From Cellulomonas marina (GTDB taxonomy: Bacteria > Actinomycetota > Actinomycetes > Actinomycetales > Cellulomonadaceae): a stretch of 64,000 nt of DNA. The DNA lies in NCBI RefSeq assembly GCF_900111925.1, contig NZ_FOKA01000008.1, positions 144,390 through 208,389 on the forward strand, in the 5' to 3' direction. The notes under the pieces were generated by a model that saw only the letters and a list, made by a program, of their open reading frames with translations, did no database searches and was not told where the DNA came from. Shown here one piece after another: positions 28,059 through 37,898 of the stretch; within the stretch, counting starts at the first letter, position 1, and every line of letters starts with the position of its first letter. The translations under genes and the position numbers were made by a program.

Positions 28059-29500
28059 CCGCCTCGTACCTGCCCGGTCCCTGGTGGGCCGTCGTCGGGC
28101 GCGGCGCGGTGGTCGTCGTCGAGCCGGCGGCGCCCGTCGCGCTCGTGCAGCGGCTCTGGGCGGCGGTCGAGCACCGTGGGCCCGTCGGGGTGGAGGCGGG
28201 CGACGAGCCGACCGGCGACGTGCCGGCCGGCGCGCAGGGCCTGCTCCGGGTCCTCGAGGTGCTCGCCCGCGACGGCCTGGGCGCGGTGCCCGCGTTCGCG
28301 GCCGTCGAGCTGCGCGACGGCATGGCCCACGTGGCCGCGCGCGGCGTGCTCGTGCACGTCGCCGGGGACCGGACGACCGGCGACGTGGACCCGGACGATC
28401 GCCGGGCCGCCCACGCGCACGACGCCGGGCTGCCGGTCGTCGTCGTCGACGGGCGCGGCGCGCTCACCTGGTCCGAGCGGTCGGTGCCCGGTGCGGGGTC
28501 GGTCGAGCTGCGCCCCGACGGCGTCGCCACGGGGACGGACCACGCGGCGGGCGACGGCGCGGCGGTCCTCTGGCCCGTGCACGCCGGCGTGGTGCGTGCG
28601 GCGACGCTCCGGCTGGGGCCGGTGGCCGCCGTCGTCGTCGAGCCGCCGTTCGCCGCCGTCGCCGCGGACCCCGAGGACGCCACCGCGGGCACGGCAGACC
28701 CCGAGCTGACCGTCGCGGCCGTGCCGGAGCCCGTCGTGGCGCAGCCCGTCGTGCTCGAGCCCGTCGTGCAGGAGACCGTCGTGCGGGAGCCCGTCGTGCG
28801 GGAGCCCGTCGTGCCGGAGCCCGTCGTGCCGGAGCCCGTCGTGCCGGAGCCCGTCGTCGTGCCGGACGTCGTGGTGCCGGAGAGCGTCGTCCTGCCGGAC
28901 GTCGCCGTCGCCGAGGTCCCGGCTGTCCCTGCCGGGGCTGCTCCCGAGCGGGCCGTGACCGGTGCGGCGGCCCTCGTCCTCGACGACCACGACGGCATGA
29001 CGATCCTCACCGAGGAGCTCGACGAGATCCGGCGCCTGCTGCCCGGCTGGGCCGCCGACCACGCGGCGCAGACCACGGCCGACCTGGACGCGCTGCTCGC
29101 ACCGGCGCCCGCGCCGGACCTGCCGCCGGCCGGCGCGGTCGAGCCCGGTCCGGTGCCGCCGCGGCGCCCCGTGCTGGAGCTCTCGACGGGTGCGCTCGTC
29201 CCGCTCGACCGGCCGGTGCTCGTCGGGCGCGCGCCGCAGGTGACGCAGGCGACCCGCTCGGGCCTGCCGCGCCTCGTCGCCGTGCCGAGCCCGACGCACG
29301 ACGTGTCCCGCACGCACGCGCAGGTGCACGCCGAGGGGCCCCTCGTCCTCGTGACGGACCTGCACTCGACGAACGGCGTCGTCGTGCGCGCGCACGGCGA
29401 GGAGGTCGTCCTCGAGCCCGGGCGCCCGACGCCCGTGACGGAGACGGACCTCGTCGACCTCGGCGACGGCGCGACGCTGCGGGTGCGGTGGGAGGACTGA
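28055..29500 (+). CDS. FHA-domain protein with EPVV repeats
   Basis: 481 residues. FHA domains bind phosphothreonine and would read the output of the neighbouring kinase. The C-terminal FHA (about 375-481) shows PVLVGRAPQV, THDVSRTHAQVHAEG and VTDLHSTNGVVVRAHG, so the key Arg/Ser/His/Asn residues are present. The N-terminal 220 residues form an Ala/Val-rich globular part of unknown type (WWAVVGRGAVVVVEP start). Between them lies a repeat of Glu-Pro-Val-Val units (bases 28728-28860), a likely stiff linker. ATG 28055 overlaps the phosphatase stop and has GGAGGTG just upstream. The kinase gene begins 5 bases after its stop. Confidence 0.88.
   Translation: MTASYLPGPWWAVVGRGAVVVVEPAAPVALVQRLWAAVEHRGPVGVEAGDEPTGDVPAGAQGLLRVLEVLARDGLGAVPAFAAVELRDGMAHVAARGVLVHVAGDRTTGDVDPDDRRAAHAHDAGLPVVVVDGRGALTWSERSVPGAGSVELRPDGVATGTDHAAGDGAAVLWPVHAGVVRAATLRLGPVAAVVVEPPFAAVAADPEDATAGTADPELTVAAVPEPVVAQPVVLEPVVQETVVREPVVREPVVPEPVVPEPVVPEPVVVPDVVVPESVVLPDVAVAEVPAVPAGAAPERAVTGAAALVLDDHDGMTILTEELDEIRRLLPGWAADHAAQTTADLDALLAPAPAPDLPPAGAVEPGPVPPRRPVLELSTGALVPLDRPVLVGRAPQVTQATRSGLPRLVAVPSPTHDVSRTHAQVHAEGPLVLVTDLHSTNGVVVRAHGEEVVLEPGRPTPVTETDLVDLGDGATLRVRWED
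28728..28860 (+). repeat. 15-bp-based tandem repeat encoding EPVV units
   Basis: Units of the type CCGGAGCCCGTCGTG repeat imperfectly about eight times inside the first FHA gene, exact over the last three or four copies. Confidence 0.85.
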
Positions 29501-29505
29501 CGCCC

Positions 29506-31470
29506 GTGCCCGCCGACCTGTCCGCGACCGTGGCACGCGCCGCCGGGCCCGCGGGGCCCGTCGTCCCCGTGGAGCCCGGGCCCGCGGTCGTCCCGCCCGT
29601 GCTGCCCGGCCTGCGGTTCCTGCACTCCCTGGGCCGCGGCGGGTCCGCCGACGTGCTCTGCTACGAGCAGGAGCACCCGCGGCGGCTCGTCGCGGTCAAG
29701 GTGCTGCACGCCGCGCCCGCGCCAGAGGTCCGCGCACGCTTCCTGCACGAGGCGGACCTGGCCGCGCGCGTGTCGCACCACCCCTCGATCGTCACCGTGC
29801 ACGCCGTGACCTCGACGGAGGACGGGCGCCCGTGCCTCGTCCTCGAGCACTGCCCGGGGCCCTCGCTGGGCGACCGCTACCGCACCGAGCGCCTCGAGGT
29901 CCCCGAGGTGCTGCGCACGGGCGTGCGGCTGGCCTCCGCGGTGGAGACGGCGCACCGCGCCGGCATCCTGCACCGCGACATCAAGCCGGCCAACGTGCTC
30001 ACCACCGACCTCGGCCGGCCCGTGCTGACGGACTTCGGGATCGCCGAGCACCGGCGCGCGGCGGGAGCGGCAGGCGCGGCGGGCCTGTCGGTGCCGTGGG
30101 CGCCCCCCGAGCTGCTGGCCGACGGGTCCGAGGGCGACGAGCGCTCCGACGTGTGGAGCCTGGCGGCCACGCTCTACTCCCTGCTGGCGGGGCGGTCGCC
30201 GTTCGAGGTGCCCGGTGGGTCGAACACGGCCGTCGACCTCGTCCAGCGCATCGAGCGGGCCGCGCTGCCCCCGACGGGCCGCGCCGACGTGCCGCCCGCG
30301 CTCGAGGCCGTCCTCGCGCGCGCCATGAACCGGGCGCCGGCGCGGCGGCACGGCTCCGCGCTGTCCGTCGCGCACGCGCTGCAGCAGGTCGAGCACGAGC
30401 TCGGCCTGCCCGTCACCGCCGTCGACGTGCAGGGCGAGGACGGCGAGGGGCCGCTGGTCCTGCCCACCTCCGCCCGCCGTGCGGGCGCCGCCGCCGGCCC
30501 GGTGCGAACGTCCGCCGGCCTGCCCGCCGGGGCTCGGGTCTCCGACCCGGTCGCGGCGCCGGTACCGGTCCCGCTGCCGCAGCCGCGCTCCGACGAGGAC
30601 CTGCCCGACGTCACCCGGGCGCGCGCGCTGCGCCTGGCCGACGACGAGCCCGCCGGCGCGTCGTCGCCCGTCCCGGGGGCGGGCACCCCCGGCGGCACGA
30701 GCCGTGGCGCCCCCGAACCCGCTACGCGCGCCTCGGCCGACGCCGGTGCCGCCCGGTGGCGGCCCCGCCCGTCCGCCGCTCCCGCACCCGCCGCCCCGGC
30801 ACCGCAGCCGGCCCCGCACGCGAGCGTGGACGGCGCGGTCGACGCCCGCGACGCGCGCGACGCCCAGGGTGTCGTCCCCGCGCCGGACGGGCTCGACGAC
30901 GCGCCGACGGTCCTGCGCCGGGCCGTCGCGCTCGCGCCGTCGGCCGCACCGGACCCGACCGCACCCGCCGCGGCCGTCGCGCCGGCCGTGGAAGACCTGC
31001 GCACCGGGCCGGAGCCCGCCCCCGCCGCCGCCGCCGGCGCCCCCGCTCCGGCGACGACCCGACGGCGTCCGCGCCGGCTCACCCGGGCCGGCGCGCTCAC
31101 GGCGGTCGTCGTGCTCGTCGGCCTCGGCGTCGCGTCGCTGCTGCGGCCGCCCGGGTCCGGGCCGGACGGCACCGGCGACGCGCTGACCGCGCCCGCCGAC
31201 GGCGGCCTGCGCACCGAGGTCGTCCCGGCGCCGTCGGGCCTGTCGGGCGAGGTGCTCGCCGACGGCACCGTGCGCTGGACGTGGACGCGCGAGCCCGCCC
31301 GGGACGGCGACTTCTGGCAGTGGGCGCCGGTCGACGGCTCGGCGGCGCCGGTCGTCGTCACGGAGCCCGTCGCGCTGGTGCCGGCGTCCGCAGGGCCGTG
31401 CGTGACGGTCTCGCTCGTCCGCGTCGACCGGCAGGCCTCGGCGTCGCCCGCGGTCGCGTGCGCGCCGTGA
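29506..31470 (+). CDS. Transmembrane Ser/Thr protein kinase
   Basis: 654 residues. Kinase domain about 35-300: glycine loop LGRGGSADVL, Lys in AVKVLHAA, catalytic loop ILHRDIKPANVL (near 155), DFG in LTDFGIAEH (near 175) and a PWAPPE form of the APE motif. A Pro/Ala-rich juxtamembrane stretch of about 220 residues leads to one membrane helix (about 528-548, GALTAVVVLVGLGVASLL) and an extracellular tail of about 105 residues with two Cys (GPCVTV and VACAP). The topology matches PknB-like receptors, but no PASTA repeats exist. The short tail may sense the envelope or contact the giant protein encoded next, whose GTG overlaps this stop by 4 nt. Confidence 0.93.
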   Translation: MPADLSATVARAAGPAGPVVPVEPGPAVVPPVLPGLRFLHSLGRGGSADVLCYEQEHPRRLVAVKVLHAAPAPEVRARFLHEADLAARVSHHPSIVTVHAVTSTEDGRPCLVLEHCPGPSLGDRYRTERLEVPEVLRTGVRLASAVETAHRAGILHRDIKPANVLTTDLGRPVLTDFGIAEHRRAAGAAGAAGLSVPWAPPELLADGSEGDERSDVWSLAATLYSLLAGRSPFEVPGGSNTAVDLVQRIERAALPPTGRADVPPALEAVLARAMNRAPARRHGSALSVAHALQQVEHELGLPVTAVDVQGEDGEGPLVLPTSARRAGAAAGPVRTSAGLPAGARVSDPVAAPVPVPLPQPRSDEDLPDVTRARALRLADDEPAGASSPVPGAGTPGGTSRGAPEPATRASADAGAARWRPRPSAAPAPAAPAPQPAPHASVDGAVDARDARDAQGVVPAPDGLDDAPTVLRRAVALAPSAAPDPTAPAAAVAPAVEDLRTGPEPAPAAAAGAPAPATTRRRPRRLTRAGALTAVVVLVGLGVASLLRPPGSGPDGTGDALTAPADGGLRTEVVPAPSGLSGEVLADGTVRWTWTREPARDGDFWQWAPVDGSAAPVVVTEPVALVPASAGPCVTVSLVRVDRQASASPAVACAP

Positions 31471-34400
31471 GGCGGCCGGCAGCCACCGCCCGGCGGGTGA
31501 CCGCGCGACCGACGGCCCGCCCCACGGGCCGGGCGACGGTCCTCACGGCGGTCCCGCCGCGGCTGCGCCGCGCGGCGGCCCTGGTGACGGTGCCCGTGCT
31601 GGTGGCGATGCTCGCGCTCGTCGGGCGCGGGGTGCCGACGACGACGCTGGACCTCGACGACGGCGGGGTGTGGCTCACGGCCACCGACCTCGGGCGGCTG
31701 GGCCGCTGGAACGTGCCGGTGCAGGACCTCGACGGCGGGCTCGTCGCGACGGGGACGGCGGTCGACGTGCGGCAGGACGGCGCCGACGTCCTGCTGCTCG
31801 AGGCGACCGGGCCGGCGCTCGTCGACCCCGCGGCCGTGACGGTCGCGGCGTCCGCGACCGCGCCGGGCGCCGCCGTCGCGCTCGCGGGCGGCACGGTGGC
31901 GCTCGTCGGCCCGGGGGGCGGCCTGTGGGTCCGCACGCCGGCGACGCTCGGCGGGCTCGACACCGGCACGACGCCCACGGATGCCGACCTCGGGGCGGGC
32001 GGCCGGGCCGTCGTCACCCGGTCCGGCGCGGTGGTCGCCGTCACCGCGTCGGGCGAGCTGCTCACCGGCGTCCCGGCGCCGACCGGCACCGGCGCGACCC
32101 TGCGGCCCGCCGACGCACCCCTGGCGGACCTCACCGCCGACGCCGGCGACGACGCCGACCCCGTCGCCCGACCCGTCGACGCGCTGACCGCGGTCGGCGA
32201 GGTCCCCGTGGCGCTGACCGGCAGCACCCTGCGCACGCCCGCGGGAGCGGTCAGGCTGACCGGCGACGACCTCGTCCTCCAGCAGCCCGGCCCCGCGGCC
32301 GGCACCGTCCTCGTCGCCTCGCGCACGGCCCTGCTCGAGGTGGCCCTCGACGGCTCCCGCACGGTCGAGCACCCGGCCGGTGGCGACGGGGTGCCCTCGG
32401 CGCCCGTCCGCGTGGCCGGCTGCCTGCACGGCGCCTGGGTCGGGGCGGCCGGCGCCGGCACCTCGCTGCAGGCCTGCGGCGGCGCCGCCGACGAGCGGAC
32501 GCCGCTGGAGGGCGTGGGCGCCGGCACCGACCTCGTCTTCCGCGTCAACCGCTCGCACGTGGTCCTCAACGACACCCGCGCCGGCCGTGTCTGGCTGCCC
32601 GGGGTCGACGCCGCGGTGCGCACGCCCGACTGGCTGCAGGCGGTCCCGGAGGAGGACGACGGCGACGACGACGGCGACGCGCAGGGCGACCTCAGCACCC
32701 CCGTCGACGAGGCCGCGTGCACGCCCGAGTCCGCGCCGCCGCGCGCGGTCGACGACGACCTCGTCGTGCGCGCCGGCCGCACCACCGTCCTGCCCGTCCT
32801 CGACAACGACGTGGCCAGCGCCTGCGGGCTGCTCGTCGTCACCGAGGTCGAGGCGCTGCCGGCGACGGTCGGCCGGCTCGAGGCCGTCGACGGCGGCCGC
32901 CGGCTCCAGGTGACCGTGCCGCCCGACGCGCAGGGCGCCGCGGAGGTGCTCTACACCGTCGCCGACGGCCTCGGCACCTCGGCGCCCTCGACCGCGACGC
33001 TGCGCCTGACGGTGGCCGCGGAGGGCGCCGACGGTCCGCCGGTCCAGGAGACGCGCCCCCACCTCGTCGTCGAGGTGGGCGGGCAGGCCGCGCGGGACGT
33101 CCTGGCCACCTTCCGCGACCCCGACGGCGATCCCCTCCAGCTCGTGGGTGCGGCACCGGAGCCGACCGGCGCAGGTGCGGCCGCGGGCCCGGCCGCGGGG
33201 CCGGCCGCGGGGCCGGCCGCCGGGCTGACCGTCCGGTCCGAGCCCGGGGGACGCGTGACCGTGGCGGCGGCGCCCGGTGCGGCGACGGGCACGGCCACGG
33301 TGCACCTGCAGGCCTCGGACGGCAGCTCCGTCGTCGACGGCACCCTCGAGGTGGAGGTGCGCGCCGCGGGCGCGGCCGGCCTCGCGCTGGAGACCCTCCT
33401 CGTGCGGACCTTCGTCGACGAGCCCGTCGTCGTGGAGCCGCTGACCGCGCTGCGGCGCCAGCCGGCGGGGGAGCCGCGGCTGGCGGCGGTCGCCGACGCG
33501 CCGGGCGTCGCGCTGACGACCGACCTGGCCGGCGGCCGCTTCACCGCCCGGGCCGCGCGTCCGGGCACCTACTACGTCGGCGTGACGGTCGCGGTGGGGT
33601 CCGCGCAGGCCGAGGGGCTCGTCCGGGTCGACGTCGTGGCCCGGCCCGAGCAGGACGCGCCGCCGGTCGCGGTGCCCGACGTGGCCCTCGTCCGGCCGCT
33701 GGGCTCCGTGACGGTCGACCCGCTGGCCAACGACGTCGACCCGGACGGGGGCGTCCTCGTCCTGGGCGCCGTCCGCGCGCACGGCGGCGCCCCCGTCGAC
33801 GTCCAGGTGCTCGAGCACCGCTTCGTCCGCGTGGAGCCGACGCAGGAGCTGGCGGCGCCGGTCGAGCTGGAGTACGAGGTCTCCGACGGCACGACGACCG
33901 TGCGGGGGCAGATCACGGTGCGCCAGGTCCCGGTGCAGGCCGCGCCGCGGCCCCCGGTCGTCGAGCCCGTCACCGTGGCGGTGCGCACGGGGGGCGTCGT
34001 CACGGTGCCGGTGCTCGACCACGCCACCGACCCCGACGGGGACGCGCTCGCGCTGGCCCCCGTGCTCGCCGAGCCGTTGCCCGACGGGGACGGACTGCTC
34101 TTCGTCGCGGGCGACGTGCTGCGCTACCAGGCGCCGGCGCGTGCGCTCACCACGCACGCCACGGTCACCGTGACCGACGGGACGCACGCGGTGTCGACGC
34201 GGGTGACCGTCGTCGTGCACGCGTCCGACGCCGCGACGAAGGCCCCGCCGGAGCCGCGCGCGCTCACCGCCCGGGTCTTCGCCGGCGAGACCGTGCGCAT
34301 CGCCGTGCCGCTGGTCGGCATCGACCCCGACGGCGACGGCGTCACGCTCCTCGGCGCGGACGGCGTGCCCGCCCGCGGGCGGGTGGTCGCGACCGGTCCG

Positions 34401-37400
34401 GACTGGCTCGAGTACGAGGCGATGCCGGGCGAGCACGGCACGGACACGTTCACGTACGCCGTGGAGGACTGGGTCGGCCAGCGCGCGGTCGGGGCGGTCC
34501 GCGTGGGCGTCGTGCCACGCCCTCCGGGTGCCGCGGACGTCTCCGCGCGCCCCGACGACGTGCTCGTGCGGCCCGGGCAGCGCGTCGAGGTGCGCGTGCT
34601 GGCCAACGACGTCGACTCGGGCGGCTCGCCGCTGACCCTGAGGCCCGACCTCGTGCTCACCGACGCCGCGACGCAGGCGGTGCCCGTCGACGCGAACGCC
34701 GCGGTCGTCGGCTCGCGCGTCGTCGTGGACACGCCGCCCCGCGACGCCGTCCTGCACGTGACGTACACCGCGGACAACGGCCGGGGCAGCAGCAGACGAG
34801 GGCTGCTCACCGTCACCGTGGCCGCCGACGCGCCGGTGCTGCCGCCCGTCGCGCGCGACGTCGTCGTGCCCGCCGCCGACACCCGCGACCGCACGCAGGT
34901 CGCCGTGGACGTCCTGGCCGTGGCCGCCAACCCGAGCGGACCGCTGGAGGACCTGCGCGTCACCGTGCCCGCCTCCGTCGCGGACGTGGCGCGGGTGGAC
35001 CGGTCGGGCCGCGTGGTCGTCACGCTCGTCGAGCACGCGCAGACCGTGCCGTTCCTGCTGACCAACACGGCCGCGCCCGCGGGGACGCCCGGGTCCTGGG
35101 CCTTCGTGACGGTGCCCGCGCTGGGCTTCTTCCCGCCCACCCCGCGTCCGCGCGCCCCGGAGCTGCGCGTCGCGGAGGGCGGCGTGCTCACCATCGACCT
35201 CGACGAGCAGGTGCAGGTCGCGCCCGGCCGCCGGCCCAGCGTGGCCGGCACCGTGCAGGCCAGCCGGTCCGCCGGAGCCCCCGTGGTCCTCGACGGGCGC
35301 ACGGTGCAGTACACGCCCGCGCCCGGGTACGCCGGGCCCGCGTCGGTCAGCGTGCCGGTCTCGGACAGGACGGGCCCGGACGACCCGCACGCGCGCCTGG
35401 CGACCGTGACGCTGCTCGTCACCGTCTACGCCGTCACCGACCACCCGCCGACGTTCGCCGCGGACGTCCTCGACGTCGTGGCGGGCGGGGACGCGGTCGA
35501 GATGGACCTGAACCGCTGGGTGCACGGCCCCGCCGGCGCCGACGACGCGGCGCAGGGCTTCACCTTCACGCTCGCGGCCGCGGTGCCGGCCGGGTTCCGG
35601 GCGACCGTGGACGACGACGTGCTGCGCGTGTCCGCCGACCCGGCGACGCCGCGGGGGAGCACCGCGCGCCTGTCGCTGCTGGTCGGCTACGGGCGGGCGG
35701 GCCTGCTGCCCGTCGAGGTCGAGGTGCGCGTCCTGGCGAGCATGCAGCGCACGGCCAGGGTCGCGGACCGGACGGTCGTCACCGCGGCCGGGCGGCCCGT
35801 CGTCGTGGACGTGCTCGCCGGCGCCTACAACCCGTTCCCCGGCACGCCGCTGGAGGTCGTCGGGGCGACGGTCGACCCCTCGGTGGACGCCTCGGCCGGC
35901 GTCGCGGCGGGCACCGCCACCACCGACGGCACGACCGTCACGGTGGCGCCCGCGCCCCGCGGGTCCGGCACGGTCGTCGTACGGCTGCGGGTGCGCGACG
36001 CGACGCACGACCCGCAGCGCGAGGTCGCCGCGACCGTCACGGTCGTCGTGCGGGACCGTCCCGACGCCCCGGGCACGCCCGCGGTCGTCGAGGAGGGCGA
36101 CCGCACGGTGGTGCTCGCCTGGTCGCCGCCCGACGCGCACGGCGACCCCGTGACGGGCTACCGCGTCGTCGCCTCGCCCGGCGGGCTCGAGCAGGCCTGC
36201 GCCGGCACGACGTGCACGGTCGGCGGCCTGACCAACGGGCAGACCTACACGTTCACCGTCGCCGCCCGCAACGGCGTCGACTGGTCCGAGGCGAGCGCGC
36301 CCTCCGCACCGGCGCACCCGGACGCCGTGCCCGGCGCCCCGGGCACCCCGGTGGCCACGCGCGGCGACGGCAGCCTCGTCGTGGAGTGGACGCCGGCCCC
36401 GTCGACCGGGTCCCCGGTCAGCGGGTACACCGTCGAGCTGAGCCCGGCCCCGGTCGGGGGCCCGGCCACCACGACGGTCACCGGGACGCGCGTGACGCTG
36501 CCGAGGCTGACCAACGGCACGGCGTACGCCGTGCGGGTGCGGGCGACGAACGCCGCCCCCGCACCCGGCCCGTGGAGCGCCTGGTCGGTGCCCGTCAGCC
36601 CGGCCGGCGTCCCCGCGGCCCCCGCCGTCACCGCGACGCGGCAGGAGAGCGCGGCGGACGGCGAGGCGACCGTCGAGGTGACGTGGGCCGCGCCGGCCGG
36701 CAACGGCGACGACGCGCTCACCTACCAGGTCCGGGTCGACGGCGGTGCGCCGGTGGACGTCGGCACCGCGCTGGCCTGGACGATCACGGACGCGGTGCGC
36801 GGCCGCGCCTACGCCGTCGACGTGCGGGCCCGCAACGTGGCCGGCACCGGACCCTGGGGCAGCGCGACGGGGGAGACGTGGAGCGCCCCGGGCGCACCCG
36901 GGGCCGGCACGGCGGCGGCGGTCGAGCCCGCGGCCGGGGTGCCGTGGGGCCGGGGCGTCGCGCGCTGGACCTGGACGCCGCCCGCGTCGGCCGGCGGGGC
37001 CTCGCTCCGCGTCGCGCGCTACGAGCTGGAGGGCTGCGCGGCCGACGGTGCCACCGCCTGCACCCGGACGGACCTGATGGCCGGGACCGTCGACGGGGCG
37101 CGGGTGCGGGCTGTCAACGACCGCGGACTGGCGGGTCCGTGGACGGAGCTGGGGCAGGTCGTCGTGCGCACCGCTCCGGACGCGCCCGCCGTGGACGTGG
37201 GCCCGGGGACCGCGGTCGACGAGGTGGCGGTCGCCGTCACCGAGGGCGGTGACGGCGGGGCACCGGTGACGGTCCGGCGCTGGCGCGTCGACGGCGGTCC
37301 CTGGCGCGAGGGCCGGCCGCCGGCGGTCCTCGAGGCGGACGGCGGTGCGGCGACCGTGGCGGTGGAGGTGCTCGTCGGCAACGCGCTGGGCACCGCGACG

Positions 37401-37769
37401 GGCGCGGGCTCGGGCGAGCCCCGCAGGCCGAGCCGTCCCGACGAGCGGGAGGTCCGGGTCGCGGCGACCCCCACGGCGACGGGCACCCGTCTCGTGCTCA
37501 CCTGGGACGGCGGCGGGACCGGCGGGCGGGCGATCGACGCCTACGCCGTCCGGGTGCTCGGTCCCGGGTCCGTCGAGCTCGCCGCCGACGAGGTGGACGG
37601 CCGGACGACGACGGCCCGGGTGGACGTGCCGTCGGAGCGGGCCGCGCCCGGGTCGACCGTGACGGTCCAGGTCCGCGCCCGCAACGCGCAGGGGTGGGCG
37701 GACTGGTCGTCGCCCGGCACGCACGTCGTCCTGCCCGACCCCGTCCCCGCCGACCCCGTCCTGCCCTGA
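31467..37769 (+). CDS. Giant Ig-like / fibronectin type III surface protein
   Basis: 2100 residues. A basic start and one hydrophobic segment (about 36-53, AAALVTVPVLVAMLALVG) form a signal anchor. Residues about 60-400 look like a beta-propeller-type region. From about 425 to 1510 run roughly a dozen Ig/cadherin-like beta domains with Asp-rich linkers typical of calcium-rigidified repeats (LPVLDNDVASA, ANDVDPDGGVLVLG, HATDPDGDALALAP, ANDVDSGGSPLTL). From about 1530 to the end are about six fibronectin type III domains (GTPAVVEEGDRTVVLAWSPP, SGYTVELSPAP and similar). There is no LPxTG, C-terminal helix or enzyme motif, so it should extend outward from an N-terminal membrane anchor. It is coupled to the kinase upstream. 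Adhesin or cell-wall sensor is the inference. Confidence 0.9.
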   Translation: MRRPAATARRVTARPTARPTGRATVLTAVPPRLRRAAALVTVPVLVAMLALVGRGVPTTTLDLDDGGVWLTATDLGRLGRWNVPVQDLDGGLVATGTAVDVRQDGADVLLLEATGPALVDPAAVTVAASATAPGAAVALAGGTVALVGPGGGLWVRTPATLGGLDTGTTPTDADLGAGGRAVVTRSGAVVAVTASGELLTGVPAPTGTGATLRPADAPLADLTADAGDDADPVARPVDALTAVGEVPVALTGSTLRTPAGAVRLTGDDLVLQQPGPAAGTVLVASRTALLEVALDGSRTVEHPAGGDGVPSAPVRVAGCLHGAWVGAAGAGTSLQACGGAADERTPLEGVGAGTDLVFRVNRSHVVLNDTRAGRVWLPGVDAAVRTPDWLQAVPEEDDGDDDGDAQGDLSTPVDEAACTPESAPPRAVDDDLVVRAGRTTVLPVLDNDVASACGLLVVTEVEALPATVGRLEAVDGGRRLQVTVPPDAQGAAEVLYTVADGLGTSAPSTATLRLTVAAEGADGPPVQETRPHLVVEVGGQAARDVLATFRDPDGDPLQLVGAAPEPTGAGAAAGPAAGPAAGPAAGLTVRSEPGGRVTVAAAPGAATGTATVHLQASDGSSVVDGTLEVEVRAAGAAGLALETLLVRTFVDEPVVVEPLTALRRQPAGEPRLAAVADAPGVALTTDLAGGRFTARAARPGTYYVGVTVAVGSAQAEGLVRVDVVARPEQDAPPVAVPDVALVRPLGSVTVDPLANDVDPDGGVLVLGAVRAHGGAPVDVQVLEHRFVRVEPTQELAAPVELEYEVSDGTTTVRGQITVRQVPVQAAPRPPVVEPVTVAVRTGGVVTVPVLDHATDPDGDALALAPVLAEPLPDGDGLLFVAGDVLRYQAPARALTTHATVTVTDGTHAVSTRVTVVVHASDAATKAPPEPRALTARVFAGETVRIAVPLVGIDPDGDGVTLLGADGVPARGRVVATGPDWLEYEAMPGEHGTDTFTYAVEDWVGQRAVGAVRVGVVPRPPGAADVSARPDDVLVRPGQRVEVRVLANDVDSGGSPLTLRPDLVLTDAATQAVPVDANAAVVGSRVVVDTPPRDAVLHVTYTADNGRGSSRRGLLTVTVAADAPVLPPVARDVVVPAADTRDRTQVAVDVLAVAANPSGPLEDLRVTVPASVADVARVDRSGRVVVTLVEHAQTVPFLLTNTAAPAGTPGSWAFVTVPALGFFPPTPRPRAPELRVAEGGVLTIDLDEQVQVAPGRRPSVAGTVQASRSAGAPVVLDGRTVQYTPAPGYAGPASVSVPVSDRTGPDDPHARLATVTLLVTVYAVTDHPPTFAADVLDVVAGGDAVEMDLNRWVHGPAGADDAAQGFTFTLAAAVPAGFRATVDDDVLRVSADPATPRGSTARLSLLVGYGRAGLLPVEVEVRVLASMQRTARVADRTVVTAAGRPVVVDVLAGAYNPFPGTPLEVVGATVDPSVDASAGVAAGTATTDGTTVTVAPAPRGSGTVVVRLRVRDATHDPQREVAATVTVVVRDRPDAPGTPAVVEEGDRTVVLAWSPPDAHGDPVTGYRVVASPGGLEQACAGTTCTVGGLTNGQTYTFTVAARNGVDWSEASAPSAPAHPDAVPGAPGTPVATRGDGSLVVEWTPAPSTGSPVSGYTVELSPAPVGGPATTTVTGTRVTLPRLTNGTAYAVRVRATNAAPAPGPWSAWSVPVSPAGVPAAPAVTATRQESAADGEATVEVTWAAPAGNGDDALTYQVRVDGGAPVDVGTALAWTITDAVRGRAYAVDVRARNVAGTGPWGSATGETWSAPGAPGAGTAAAVEPAAGVPWGRGVARWTWTPPASAGGASLRVARYELEGCAADGATACTRTDLMAGTVDGARVRAVNDRGLAGPWTELGQVVVRTAPDAPAVDVGPGTAVDEVAVAVTEGGDGGAPVTVRRWRVDGGPWREGRPPAVLEADGGAATVAVEVLVGNALGTATGAGSGEPRRPSRPDEREVRVAATPTATGTRLVLTWDGGGTGGRAIDAYAVRVLGPGSVELAADEVDGRTTTARVDVPSERAAPGSTVTVQVRARNAQGWADWSSPGTHVVLPDPVPADPVLP

Positions 37770-37789
37770 GCCGTCCCGCCCGAAGTCCT

Positions 37790-37824
37790 CCAGCCCGGCC
37801 CGCCCCGGCCGATGGGCCGGCTGG
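37790..37824 (+). other. Hairpin between the giant gene and moxR
   Basis: Arms 37790-37801 and 37814-37824 pair over 11 bp with one bulged base. A second 7-bp hairpin (37824-37830 with 37837-37843) follows. In the 129-base gap these could attenuate transcription and separate expression of the upstream four genes from the downstream four. Confidence 0.45.
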
Positions 37825-37898
37825 GACCGGGGGACCGGTCCCGCGTGGGCCGGCCGGCACGGGCGGCCCCGCAGGACGGCAGGAGAGGGGTGCGCCAC

